NCBI RefSeq assembly: GCF_037042905.1
Contig: NC_087261.1
Location: forward strand, 12,598,217-12,662,216
Direction: 5' to 3'
Source of the DNA: Lytechinus pictus
Taxonomy: Eukaryota > Echinodermata > Echinoidea > Temnopleuroida > Toxopneustidae
DNA length: 64,000 nt
Shown here: piece by piece, positions 38,201-44,289 of the stretch
How positions within the stretch are numbered: position 1 is the stretch's first letter
Layout: each line of letters opens with the position of its first letter
Translations under genes and position numbers: made by a program
The notes under the pieces: model-generated
Told to the model about the DNA's origin: nothing
What the model saw: the letters and a program-made list of their open reading frames with translations, nothing else
The model's database searches: none

Positions 38201-41200
38201 CGTCGCATTATCGGAGCAATTTACGGCGGAGCCATTTTCGGCGGAGCAGATGTCGGTGGAGCAAATATTGACGGAGCAGATTTTGGCGGAGCAGATATCG
38301 GCGGTGGAGCAAATATCGGCGGAGCAATTGTCGTATAATCAGAGCAGATGTCGGCGGAGCAATTTTCGGCGGAGCAGATGTCGACGGAGCAAATATCGGC
38401 GGAGCAAGTGTCGACGGAGCAAATATCAGCGGAGCAAGTGTCGACGGAGCAACTGTCGGCGGAGCAACTGTCCGGAGCAATTGTCGGCGGAGCAGTTGTC
38501 GTATTTTGCGTAGCAATTGTCGGCGGAGCAGATGTCGGCGGAGCAATTGTCGGGTCACCCATGGTATATCTAGCTTGATGGAGGGAGGGGGTCCTTAAAA
38601 ATGACAAAAGCCAAAAAAAAAAACTAACACCATTAGGAAATTAACCCCCTACGTTGGTCATATAATTACAATGGAAAGGGCCTAATCTTCTTGTCAACAA
38701 GGGGGTACTACACTGATCATGCAGCTGGGATTTGGTATCTGTATTTTTCTCCCTTGACCCCCTGCTAAAACCTATTTGTTTTCGTTTCAATATTATGCGA
38801 TTGATCATAGAGACCGCTATAGGACTCCGACATAGGTTGTCGGTCTTACGGCCAAGATGATGCTAACTTATAAGCCCTGCGCACACTGCGATTCGTTGCG
38901 ATCGAACTTACAAAGAAATTGCAATGACACTTGATATATATGAACATTTCAACCAATATAATTTTAGTAATCAGAATTCAGAATTGTGATGGGATTACTG
39001 AAATCATAATTCAGTCAAGTTCGAGCCTCCCTGTAGGTATAAAATCAAAATCAATTCCAAATCGGAATGAAGTCTCCATCGCATGCGACTTAAAGCCGAA
39101 TTGGACTTAACTCCGAACACAGGGCTTACCGGAAAGCAAAATTATTATTATTTTTTTTATTCCTAACATTATGCCGAACTTCAAATAAAATAACTGTGCT
39201 CCTTGGAAATGTCTCCACATCTTTTCCAGACCTTCCATAAATTGACATGCCTCTGATAACTGTCCTCCTCATCGGGATACCACCCAGTCTTCCCTTTACC
39301 TCATCCCTTTGATGTGGAGGAAGGTTCATATCTAGGTTTGAACAAGGGCTGAATGTAAGATCATTGTGGCCGGGTGGCTGAGTCAACATGGACAAGGAGA
39401 TTATCATAACATAAAAAGGGGGAGGGTAAGAGACCCGCGGAAGCTAAATCAAGATGATCGGTATACAGTTCCTTGATAATGATAGATGTCTACACAGTAC
39501 GCAACGATGACAACAGTAGAAAATTAGTAAAATCACTCTTAAAAGTACACCCACATCACCCCCACCACAACCATTCCCCCCTTTATCAATGCTTATGCGA
39601 TCTGCAATCAGATCAAGGTTTCAGCACAAAATAGATATCTGCTGAAAAGGGTTTGAATTTAGACTTCACAAACGAAATGGTTCTGAAATTTTTTTTTTCC
39701 AAGTACCATTAATTTGCACATTTTTTTTCGCTCGGTCGCAACGATCACTCGCAAACAAAAAAACAAATAGGTTTTTTTGCAGGGGACAGTGGAGACGGGA
39801 TGATAAAATAGATCAGCTGCATGGTCGGTATAGTACCCTCCTGCTGCCCAAGATATAGGCCATTTCCATTGTATTGATATGACCAGTGTGTATTAATTAC
39901 CCCAATCCAAAATCTCAAGTCCCCGGCAGAAGCCCCCACCAAAAGTTCTATTCTAGAACCTCGCTTAGGGCTTTGCACAATTTCGGGGGTTTATTTCCTA
40001 AATGTGACGATCTTTCAGACTTTTCTCCCCTTTTTAGGGGGTAGGGCATTATATTGGTCATTTTTTAAGGAACCCCAACCTCCCCCAAGCTAGATATACC
40101 ATTTCCCCAATGTGTTCTTCCTCCCCGACCCTTCCCCCTCCAACACCCCCACCCAACCACCAACCATTAGCCCATTTCTGCAACTGCATGCAGACGTCTG
40201 TGTGCATCAGGGTTTCGGCACAAACAAAATATTAAGGGTCTAAGTGTGACACTAAACACTTGGAGATCACGGGTCAGATGCATAGAAAGTAGAAATTGCT
40301 TTTGCTAAGCTCTTGCTTGGCTTTTGCTTGATTCTGTATGCATAAAAATGAGCGAGCAAATTATTTTGCTACATTAATCGCTGACTGACTGCTAGCAATT
40401 CCTGCTAAAGAGCGTATGCATACAGCCAGCATTTCGCTTGTGCGTTTAGGCACTCACTGGGGTTTTTTCAAGCTCTGTCGGAGCAGCTTGAGCGTTTGCT
40501 TGATCAGGGTATTCGCGTTTTAAAAAAAAATCATGTTTTTACACTTGAGAGAGAACCCGAAGGTGTACCGTAACGCACATGTCCTTGTTTTCTTCTTAAT
40601 AAGTGCAAACCAAATGCCACATTTATAAATTTATCAAAAAGAAACGAGTTAGTTTGACACCACGTCTGAGGAAAAGATATTATAGGAAAGAAGCAGTAAT
40701 TTGCACTGCCACACTCTTGTGTCCGAGTCCTGCCTTTTCTGTTAGTCGTGTTTGCACCAGCGTGACGTCTCTTTTGTTCAAACCGCAAGCAATTGCTTCC
40801 TGAAGGCAAGAAAAGGGTCCAAGCACCAGCAAGGGGTTATGCATATGAAATAAAGCAATTGCTGAAGCATGATATTTTGCTTGTACACATGTAAAAGTTA
40901 GGGTTAGGGTTATTGCTATTGCTTGTGCTTGAAGTAATTGCTGGCAAGCAATTGCTACTTTTTATGCATCTGACCCAATACATTGCTATTTGACTAATGC
41001 ATTCCGCTATTTTTTTTGGTTGCGTGTGGCCGCTAATCCCCACCACCAAAATATCTAGCATCATATTTTTAATGACCCTGACAATAAGCAAGACAATATC
41101 GATATCCCAGCGAGTTCATGAGGTTTCTTTTTCAGCAAGGCCAGCCTAATTTTGGGGTCCTTTTCAACGCCCTCCTGACCACACCCACCACTAACGACCA

Positions 41201-43058
41201 GCCAGACGCCCATTTCTTTACTACGGGGTATCCCTACTATATTGCAATGAAGATGAAAATTAATAACCTATTTAAAGCCCCCTCACACCTGACCGAATGT
41301 AGGCGGACGAAGGGTGACGAATTGGAAAAATGCACGAATTGTCAACGAATTCAAATAAAATTTCCGTCAAATCATGCGATCAGTAACTATTGTCAAATCT
41401 TATCAACGAACAGTAGGCGAAGGATAAATATGACATGCGAAAGATATCGATTTTTCGGTTCACCTCTTTGAGTAAATTGCAGCCGAAGGCGAGCGAAGGG
41501 TTAATATAAACCAATAAGACGAACGAACAGTGAGCAATGGTTTGATATGGCGTGCGATTAGAAACGAAGACGAGGGAATAGATTGGGTGTTTATGTACGT
41601 TTGTGTCATCGTGTTGCTTCGTTAAGACATCGGTCCACTTTGGCAAAAGTGCGATGAGGGACTACGCGCGACAATAACACACGAACGATAAACGAATGAT
41701 TAAATAAGAGATGCGAATTCAAATAGATGACCAACGATTTTTCAATTCGTCGGGAAATTTTTAACATGTTCAAAATTTCCGCGCGAATTTGAATAATCGC
41801 AGCTGTTAGTTCAGAAGGTGTACGAACCCAAACACGAAGGGTAAATATAATTTACTTTCAGTTACCATTGAAAACGATTTTAAAAATATGCCTTTCGCCA
41901 GCCATCACAAGGCATATTTCAGGCAATTCGGTTAGGTGTGAGGGAGCCTTTAGCTAGGCAAACACCGCTGGCTTCTGGGGGGAAGACTTATGGGCCGTTG
42001 CAAGAAACTTGCGGTCAATTGCAAGTCTATTTTCAGTCCCTAAATCATTCATATATCTTGCAATTGTAAATTTGTGATTGATTGCTGGTCTGCTTTTTGA
42101 ACAAGGAGTTTAATCTGAATTGCTATGGTTAAAAGTGATCAATCAACTGTAAAATTGCAACAGAATATTTGCGATTGATTGCAAATATTTTCTTGCAACA
42201 CCCCCTTAGAGTCGCACTTAAATGTCGACGCGTACACGATATGAAACGCGCAATCTTATTGAACGATACGCAGTAGTATGCGTCCTCTTTGCATGATCTC
42301 ACCAATACGGCCATGCATTTTGTAATACATGCAACTAGGCATTTAAGTGCGACTCTACGTCATGATTGAATCTTTGTGAAACACCCCCAGTACTATAAAG
42401 TATTATCCAATTCGTCTCCAGACCTGGAAAGTTCTATGACTATGTCGTCACCATGGTCACGGAGCACGGAGACATAAGGTATCTTGCGCGGCGACTCTCT
42501 AATGTTAAATCACACCAAGTCCGACAAATCGAAATGTCATGGTAAATCGACCTGGGAAAATAATTAATGTTGCCATGGTAACTAAACATTCCTTTAGAAT
42601 CTGAATTGGGAAGGGTCCTTAAGTTACCATCATGCCATATGAATGTTTTTTTTAAAGTCAACATGGCAACATGCGCCACCATATCTATTTACAGTTTTAA
42701 TAAGTCTACAGCTGTTTAGACGACTAATGGTAAAACAAAATGCCTTGCCATCTCGTTAATCTTACGGCTATTTAAATTTTCACTTATCAGCCGATATTAT
42801 TTCGTTTTATAAAAGGATTCGTGGATCTGCAAGGCATGGATCGGTCTGTACAGACCCGATAAAGATGGACCATTTTTTTGGTCCGATGGGACGTCAGTCA
42901 ATTTCACCGCATGGGCTGAAAACTACCCAGATAAGTGGTATATTGAGGGTATTTCGTGTGTACACATGCGTATCTTACCGAGTCTGACGACATGGAGGAT
43001 GGACACGCAATGCGGTTGGCGATATACCCACATTTGCAAGATTCAATTAAAAATGTAA
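17189..43058 (+). CDS. Secreted EGF-EGF-CTLD-CTLD protein, eight coding exons, 507 aa
   Basis: Exons assembled by eye: 17189-17234, 18637-18855, 26185-26286, 26499-26627, 26869-26970, 28450-28670, 32409-32888 and 42834-43058. All introns are GT-AG. Phases are 1,1,1,1,1,0,0 and the total is 1524 nt including TAA, with no internal stop. The predicted order is signal peptide (about 1-25), a four-Cys N-terminal region of unknown type (to 88), EGF-like (89-122), Ser/Thr-rich linker (123-165), EGF-like (166-199), C-type lectin domain 1 (about 207-370) and domain 2 (about 374-502). CTLD1 has QPD (305-307) and WND (355-357), the pattern linked to Ca-dependent galactose-type binding. CTLD2 has YPD and WRMD in the matching places, so it probably does not bind sugar that way. 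A secreted lectin of this form suggests recognition or defence; the ligand is unknown. Confidence 0.85.
17620..18370. mobile_element. Outer foldback with TGACATTTRCTCC ends, interrupted by a nested MITE
   Basis: TGACATTTACTCCGGCGACA near 17621 is inverted near 18340-18364 (TTGTCGCAGGAGCAAATGTC). The MITE 17683-18265 lies between. The right part also holds telomere-like CCCTAA variants (18287-18312). The GCTCC-CGAC-TTTG vocabulary is the same as in the 15-bp minisatellite arms at 35.9 and 38.2 kb. Confidence 0.6.
17683..18265. mobile_element. TTAA-ended MITE family A (583 bp)
   Basis: Ends TTAAAGGGATGGTCCGGGCT and its inverse, with arms of about 200 bp. Each arm includes a block close to AAATTTCATCAAAATCGG and ends near ATGAATATTCATTAGGTGGG. 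TTAA at both ends fits a piggyBac-like target duplication, but TTAA could also be part of the inverted repeat. A second copy starts at 63709. Confidence 0.85.
18637..18855 (+). CDS. Lectin exon 2: N-terminal Cys-containing region
   Basis: The acceptor TTTTAG precedes TTATACTTGG; the donor is CCAG followed by GTAAGC. The exon is 219 nt, phase 1 in and out. It encodes about 73 residues with four cysteines (ACPDG, LECRKK, SCPTR, VCRFP) and three N-glycosylation sequons (NGS twice, NYT). I do not recognise the fold. It could be a short Cys-bridged module or a stalk. The phase lets it splice straight to the EGF exon at 26185, giving CRFPDCDEDLC. Confidence 0.75.
18856..19484. other. Intron 2 sequence, nothing recognised
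   Basis: AT-rich intron sequence without a clear repeat or exon. Confidence 0.5.
19485..20182 (-). mobile_element. MITE with CACACCTGACCGAAT end, copy 1
   Basis: About 690 bp; the right end carries the inverse of CCCCCTCACACCTGACCGAA. It is a reversed copy of the element at 41274-41952. Shared internal phrases are CCGCCTACATTCGGT, GCCTGAAATATGCCTT and ATGGCTGGCGAAAGGC. The left end is eroded. Confidence 0.8.
20280..20666. mobile_element. Foldback element with minisatellite arms (about 20-bp units)
   Basis: Outer ends are CCAATAG and CTATTGG. The left arm repeats variants of TTGGTCTAATTGCCATTTCG about eight times. The right arm holds the inverse (TTAGACGAAATGGTCAT type) about ten times. The spacer of about 25 bp includes AGAATGAAAAGAAAATGG. 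No coding capacity. Confidence 0.85.
20690..22430. other. Intron 2 sequence, no gene recognised
   Basis: AT-rich. The short open frames (for example 21791-22060) lack splice context and family similarity. Confidence 0.45.
22434..23500. repeat. Three tandem copies of a unit of about 355 bp with a CAGTGGCGTACC motif
   Basis: CAGTGGCGTACCGTGGGTCA occurs at 22686, 23044 and 23401 (spacing 358 and 357), each followed by a G run and a GAGCGCGCAAAGCGCTC-like palindrome. Intervening sequence is about 97% identical. The motif looks like a transposon terminus now amplified as a tandem array. Confidence 0.9.
23500..24345. repeat. Degenerate tandem repeats with GCGAGCGCGAAGCGC motif
   Basis: Repeating phrases are CACTAACCAAATGATGCGAG, GAGTGCCAAGCGCTTGCTAA, CAGACCTGAAGAGGGGCATT and TAGTCATTGTAATYATGATT. 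A block of about 345 bp is duplicated (about 23720-24040 and 24060-24330). Probably the interior of the same element as 22434-23500. Confidence 0.75.
24346..24890. other. Intron 2 sequence, nothing recognised
   Basis: No gene, tRNA or clear repeat was seen before the tRNA-like unit at 24891. Confidence 0.5.
24891..24966 (+). mobile_element. tRNA-like sequence (tRNA-derived SINE head or tRNA pseudogene)
   Basis: A box TTGCCGAGTGGTCCAAGG and B box GGTTCGATCC are at tRNA spacing, resembling a class II (Leu/Ser) tRNA. The anticodon arm and acceptor stem do not pair well, so a working tRNA is unlikely. Confidence 0.65.
25040..25210. repeat. Repeat with reiterated palindrome AATCATGATT
   Basis: GAATCATGATTT is repeated three times in tandem at 25081-25116, next to GGCTGCGTTTATGCGACC and GCGTTTAGACGACC. 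This looks like one end of a MITE; the far end was not found. Confidence 0.5.
25527..25906 (+). pseudogene. Broken duplicate of the EGF exon
   Basis: 25527-25620 matches the functional EGF exon at 26185 almost base for base, including 21 bp of upstream intron and the acceptor. It encodes the same six-Cys pattern up to PLC. It is interrupted after CCCCTCTG by a 262-bp hAT-like MITE. Sequence resumes at 25883, but the AACGTGAG donor is replaced by unrelated sequence, so the exon cannot be spliced normally. It lies in intron 2 and is predicted to be skipped. Confidence 0.8.
25621..25882. mobile_element. hAT-like MITE in the duplicate EGF exon
   Basis: Ends are CAGTGGCGTACCTAGG and GTAGGTACGCTAGTG (imperfect inverse), flanked by an 8-bp duplication CCCCTCTG at 25613-25620 and 25883-25890. 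The interior is G/C runs and A-rich spacer with no transposase. Confidence 0.9.
26185..26286 (+). CDS. Lectin exon 3: EGF-like domain 1
   Basis: 102 nt, phase 1-1, acceptor TTGATTCAG, donor AACGTGAG. It encodes the pattern C-x4-C-x4-C-x8-C-x-C-x8-C (DCDEDLC, ENGWC, LETMKSYKCIC, FAGFQGPLC), which is a complete EGF-like domain. A D or N at the start without the full consensus makes calcium binding uncertain. Paralogous to the exons at 25527 (broken) and 26869. Confidence 0.9.
26499..26627 (+). CDS. Lectin exon 4: Ser/Thr-rich linker
   Basis: 129 nt, phase 1-1, acceptor ATTTCTAG, donor TCCGGTGAG. It encodes about 43 residues rich in Thr, Ser and acidic residues (TKTGETSTADL, TTDTPSRTTHL), as expected of an O-glycosylated spacer between the two EGF domains. 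A symmetrical phase 1-1 exon could be skipped without a frameshift. Confidence 0.75.
26869..26970 (+). CDS. Lectin exon 5: EGF-like domain 2
   Basis: 102 nt, phase 1-1, acceptor ATCTTAG, donor AACGTGAGG. Six cysteines with the same spacing as EGF 1 (GCIEYLC, ENGWC, YKCYC, GTHC). About 74% of residues are shared with EGF 1, indicating exon duplication. Confidence 0.9.
26990..28040. other. Intron 5 sequence, nothing recognised
   Basis: A GA-rich stretch at 27225-27310 and a CACA-rich stretch near 27800-27890. No exon or clear element. Confidence 0.45.
28047..28215. mobile_element. Foldback MITE (TTTCATAAA/CGTTCGTAAC family), copy 1
   Basis: The left arm (GTGTTCAATAAAACTGTTCG) and right arm (CGAACGGCTTTATGAAACAG) are imperfect inverses, both followed inward by CGCACGACT. 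The centre contains TGATCCTTTCTTG, shared with the copies at 30901 and 46811. Confidence 0.7.
28216..28393. mobile_element. MITE with CAGGGGCGGATCCAGG end
   Basis: Left end CAGGGGCGGATCCAGG and right end CCTGGATCCGTCAGTG are imperfect inverses with a G run inside. It abuts the previous foldback directly. No clear target duplication. Related half-elements occur near 59280-59346 and 62659. Confidence 0.75.
28450..28670 (+). CDS. Lectin exon 6: first half of CTLD1
   Basis: 221 nt, phase 1 in and 0 out, acceptor TTTTTCCAG, donor AAAGTAAGT. It starts RTADNSSCQDIFGWYEG, then NLYCYF, NFSRALTNC and DLVSIHSDGETNII, and ends LDLCKGK. This is the usual start of a C-type lectin domain (WY..N.CY.., A...C, L..I.S..E...I). 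Two N-glycosylation sequons (NSS, NFS). Confidence 0.9.
28731..29011 (+). mobile_element. tRNA-derived SINE
   Basis: The head has A box TGGTCGAGTGGTTC and B box GGGTTCGAATCC. The body includes CAGCAAGACACTATGCTCC and GGTGAATGGGTCCC. The tail GATAGATAGATGGCGCTATA runs into an AT-rich (ATT)n tract. Same 3' end as the fragment at 13.1 kb. Confidence 0.85.
29205..29370. mobile_element. CAGGGGCCGCGGAA MITE, copy 1
   Basis: Ends are CAGGGGCCGCGGAA and TTCCGCGGCCCCTG; the core contains CCAAAACCGTGTACAAAAAC. Preceded by CCCCA, the probable 5-bp target site; the right copy has decayed to CGGCCCA. Confidence 0.85.
30504..30670. mobile_element. CAGGGGCCGCGGAA MITE, copy 2 (left end lost)
   Basis: Same core and right end as copy 1, followed by CCCCA. 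The left end is replaced by a G run. It sits at the same point of the 104-bp unit as copy 1, so it probably spread by array amplification rather than by new insertion. Confidence 0.75.
30901..32006. mobile_element. Foldback MITE (TTTCATAAA family), copy 2, split by a nested MITE
   Basis: Left arm 30901-30962 (GGGTGTTTCACAAAGC to GGGTGATCCTTTCTT); right arm about 31936-32006 (ACAAGAAAGGACCCCCAGTC to TTTATGAAACACAC). The TTAA-ended MITE 30963-31565 is inserted near the left arm. Confidence 0.65.
30963..31565. mobile_element. TTAA-ended MITE family B, copy 1
   Basis: Ends TTAAAGGACAAGTCCACCCC and GGGGTGGACTTGACCTTTAA. About 600 bp with long imperfect arms, each including a CTTCATCAAAATTGGAT-like block and CATAACTTTCTTATTTTACA. 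Confidence 0.85.
32409..32888 (+). CDS. Lectin exon 7: end of CTLD1 and start of CTLD2
   Basis: 480 nt, phase 0-0. I chose the acceptor AAAATCAG before AATCAATGG because it joins LCKGK to NQWIGLY, the usual CTLD core. An upstream AG at 32393 would add ACQNQ-type residues in the same frame only with a phase change. The exon contains WSDGTEVNYTAW, QPDNN, EDCAYIW, WNDNEC and AYVCK (end of CTLD1). CPRPWVFFQGNCY, AVTNC and DLVSIHSDEE follow (start of CTLD2). The donor is GAGGTAAC. QPD plus WND suggests a galactose-type Ca-dependent site in CTLD1. Confidence 0.9.
32905..34612. mobile_element. Interleaved foldback complex, arms A-B-A'-B'
   Basis: The segment starting CACTTCCATTGACGAGTGG occurs forward at 32908 and 33118 and inverted at 34193-34230 and 34568-34605. 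A (32905-33100) pairs with A' (33436-34245). B (33101-33435) pairs with B' (34246-34612). The boundaries meet in GGGCACTT/AAGTGCCC ends with long G or C runs. A' is itself split by the TTAA MITE at 33522-34132. No transposase is seen. It fills intron 7. Confidence 0.7.
33522..34132. mobile_element. TTAA-ended MITE family B, copy 2
   Basis: Ends TTAAAGGACAAGTCCACCCC and GAGGTGGACTTGACCTTTAA, about 611 bp, close to the copy at 30963. Inserted in arm A' of the surrounding foldback. Confidence 0.85.
34640..35035. other. Intron 7 sequence with a repeat shared at 42.4 kb
   Basis: ATGACTTTGTCGTCATGGTG with GACATAAG and GTCGACT at about 34651-34705 recurs as ATGACTATGTCGTCACCATG with GACATAAG at about 42436-42500. 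GCGCAAAGCGC near 34864 resembles the 23.5-kb repeats. Confidence 0.5.
35041..35143 (-). mobile_element. tRNA-derived SINE fragment
   Basis: On the minus strand an A-box-like TGGCAGATGTCTAAGG and a B box GGGGTTCGATTCCC stand at tRNA spacing. The tail was not identified. Confidence 0.6.
35918..36245 (+). repeat. 15-bp minisatellite, left arm
   Basis: Units are variants of GCTCCGCCGACATTT, with interspersed GCTACGCAAAATACGACAACT and GCTCCGGACAGTT. The open frames across it (CSADN or LLRR repeats) only reflect the 15-bp period. Confidence 0.95.
36896..37110. repeat. Palindrome 1, arms about 105 bp
   Basis: CAATAGCGACAATAT at 36896 is inverted at the right end (37110). The arms pair along nearly their whole length through TCTCTCATAACGTCTAAACA, with a centre of (TA)n near 37003. 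Confidence 0.9.
37134..37344. repeat. Palindrome 2, arms about 100 bp
   Basis: AAAATATTCAAT at the left is inverted at 37333-37344. The arms include TTTCTTTTACGAGAT and GGTATGCTTCATGTTTACAA. The inner ATGCGTA/TACGCAT pair surrounds an A/G-rich loop. A G run of 18 on the right arm is C6 on the left. It lies 23 bp from palindrome 1. Confidence 0.9.
37946..38067. mobile_element. CAGGGGCCGCGGAA MITE, copy 3, 5-bp duplication
   Basis: 122 bp, flanked by TGTAT at 37941-37945 and 38068-38072. Core CCAAAACCGTGTACAAAAAC as in the other copies. The left end is CAGGGGCCGAAG. Confidence 0.9.
38207..38550 (-). repeat. 15-bp minisatellite, right arm (inverse of 35918-36245)
   Basis: Variants of GGAGCAAATGTCGGC, including the inverse of the GCTACGCAAAATACGACAACT interruption, in the opposite orientation to the left arm. 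Preceded by an (AAAT)n run at 38181-38199. Confidence 0.95.
38558..40105. mobile_element. Nested element with GGTATATCTAGCTTG ends (1.55 kb)
   Basis: GGTATATCTAGCTTGATGGA and GTCCTTAAAAATGAC at the left are inverted at 40058-40105 (CCCAAGCTAGATATACC). The arms extend about 100 bp. The interior has a small AGCCCTG-ended repeat near 38872-39127 and no recognised gene. The 15-bp array ends exactly where it begins. Confidence 0.65.
40269..40976. mobile_element. MITE with GGGTCAGATGCATA ends, nested in the right outer arm
   Basis: GGGTCAGATGCATAGAAAGT at the left and ACTTTTTATGCATCTGACCC at the right are inverse. It is rich in GCTTGCT, GCAATTGC and similar words, and contains a telomere-like TTAGGGTTAGGGTTA at about 40898. 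The matching place in the left outer arm (about 35720-35735) lacks it. Confidence 0.85.
41274..41952 (+). mobile_element. MITE with CACACCTGACCGAAT end, copy 2
   Basis: Ends AAAGCCCCCTCACACCTGAC and GTTAGGTGTGAGGGAGCCTT, about 680 bp. Inverse orientation to the copy at 19485-20182. Confidence 0.85.
41991..42205. mobile_element. TTGCAAGAAA MITE, 3-bp TTA duplication
   Basis: Ends TGGGCCGTTGCAAGAAA and TTTTCTTGCAACACCCCC, flanked by TTA (41988-41990 and 42206-42208). The interior is repeated TTGCAATTG or GATTGATTGC words. Same termini as the 5.6-kb element at 55851-61474. The 3-bp TWA-type site fits PIF/Harbinger. Confidence 0.8.
42209..42355. mobile_element. MITE with GAGTCGCACTTAAATG ends, TA site
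   Basis: GAGTCGCACTTAAATG and CATTTAAGTGCGACTC are perfect inverses over 16 bp, flanked by TA on both sides. The TA site suggests Tc1/mariner type. It directly adjoins the previous MITE. Confidence 0.85.
42834..43058 (+). CDS. Lectin exon 8: end of CTLD2 and stop
   Basis: 225 nt, phase 0, acceptor CTGCAAG before GCATGG. An in-frame alternative acceptor (TATAAAAG, exon from 42816) would add six residues. It encodes AWIGLYRPDKDGPFFWSDGT, FTAW, SCVHM, WRMDTQCGWRYTHICKI and then TAA. All structural cysteines are present, but the sugar-site motifs EPN/QPD and WND are replaced by YPD and WRMD. The protein ends a few residues after the last domain cysteine, with no membrane anchor. Confidence 0.88.
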   Translation, partial: AWIGLYRPDKDGPFFWSDGTSVNFTAWAENYPDKWYIEGISCVHMRILPSLTTWRMDTQCGWRYTHICKIQLKM

Positions 43059-43125
43059 AACCTTCATGAATACCTGAAAAGGAAAGCTGCGTCCCATTCG
43101 TAAACGATACCACGTATGGACATGT

Positions 43126-43547
43126 TTAAAGGCGACCGCACACCTTACGACTGGTCGGCGACTCGATTTCAGAATAAAATGTAGTAGAATTTGATGCTAA
43201 TATTGAGACTTGGAATATCTTACTGTGTAATGTTCTAAATCATCGTACGAATACCTATGTTCAAATCTGTGACTATGCTATCATCCTCCTTAGAATAAAA
43301 GCGAATTCAATATCTAGTCGTAATGACGTCATAGCAGTCGTACGATTGACTACGATTTGAAACTAATCTGGCCTTTACTCAAAAATAAAAGCTTGCAATC
43401 TTTCAAAATGGTTATATTAGTATTCTTTCAATTGATTTCAACCTCAAATAAAATGATATGTTCCATTCACATTTTCAGAAAATAAGCAAAATGCGATTCG
43501 TTCCAAAATTGGATCGCGAACAGTCGTAAGGTGTGCGGTGGCCTTAA
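43126..43547 (+). mobile_element. MITE with AAGGCGACCGCACACC ends, copy 1
   Basis: Ends AAAGGCGACCGCACACCTTA and GTAAGGTGTGCGGTGGCCTT; internal CGTCATAGCAGTCGTACG. It begins 68 bp after the lectin stop codon, so it would lie in the 3' UTR. Confidence 0.85.
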
Positions 43548-43804
43548 GATGACGACGATAAAAAATAATTTTACAAATTCTTTCCTTTTCAACTCCAAAT
43601 CTTATACAAAAGCACTGATGCGGCTAATCACTTACCATGCTTATATTCATGTAAACAGTAAGATCAAGCATAGCACACTCGTTAGAGAATAAAATATTAA
43701 TTTGATTAGGCTGTAAACGTGTATTATCAAACTTTGTATTTTATTCAGTAACATTTTCAATTAGTCTATGTATACATAAATATATAAGTTTGTAGTTTTA
43801 AGTT

Positions 43805-43809
<5 letters not shown>

Positions 43810-43859
<50 letters not shown>

Positions 43860-43927
43860 AGGGTGTGTATGTAAGTGTGTGTGGGGGTGTGTGTTGGGGC
43901 GGGGTGGGGTGGGGGAGGGAGGGGGAA
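43810..43927. repeat. (AT)n followed by GT/G-rich tract
   Basis: About 20 AT units, then GTGTGTGTG and a G-rich run (four or more runs of at least three G between 43883 and 43926) able in principle to form a G-quadruplex. Confidence 0.9.
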
Positions 43928-44090
43928 GTTTGGTGTTTAAGCATTTTTATAATAGCTGATTTCTTTTAAGATATATGATTTATGATTATATTAAGTTAGT
44001 GAAAAAAGTGAAAATATGAAATGTAAAGTATTATATGTGATTTGAAATGTTAAATTGAAATGTTATGTAACTATTTGTTCATGAAATCAG

Positions 44091-44096
44091 AATAAA
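44091..44096 (+). promoter_or_regulatory. Candidate polyadenylation signal for the lectin gene
   Basis: AATAAA about 1 kb after the stop codon, followed by an A-rich stretch. Another AATAAA stands at 44779. AT-rich sequence makes chance matches likely. Confidence 0.25.
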
Positions 44097-44150
44097 AACA
44101 GTATTCAAAACAAAAAAAAGTGTGTGTGTGTGCATATGCATAAATATATA

Positions 44151-44269
44151 CACTGTAAAAATGAAGTGCTGATTTTCTAGTACTACTTTAAACTAGAAAA
44201 TCAGCACTCGTAGTGCAATCACTAAACAAGCACTGTAAGTGCTAAGTCAGCACTTCATTTATTACAGTG
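44151..44269. mobile_element. Small MITE with CACTGTAAAA ends, TA site
   Basis: CACTGTAAAAATGAAGTGCT and AGCACTTCATTTATTACAGT inverted, flanked by TA within (TA)n. A second inner pair ACTAGAAAATCAGCACT makes a shorter hairpin. Confidence 0.8.
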
Positions 44270-44289
44270 TATATATATATTTGTGTGTA

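Larger units (their letters stand above)
35441..41265. mobile_element. Large foldback structure (about 5.8 kb) with 15-bp minisatellite inner arms
   Basis: Outer arms are about 35441-35910 and 40105-41265. Shared in inverse are GTCTGGCTGGTCGTTAGTGG, GGTCAGGAGGGCGTTGAAAA, TGTTTAGTGTCACACTT and TGCAGAAATGGGCT. Inner arms are the 15-bp arrays 35918-36245 and 38207-38550. The right side also holds nested elements at 38558-40105 and 40269-40976. The interior (36250-38200) contains two palindromes and a small MITE. No transposase was recognised. Confidence 0.75.
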
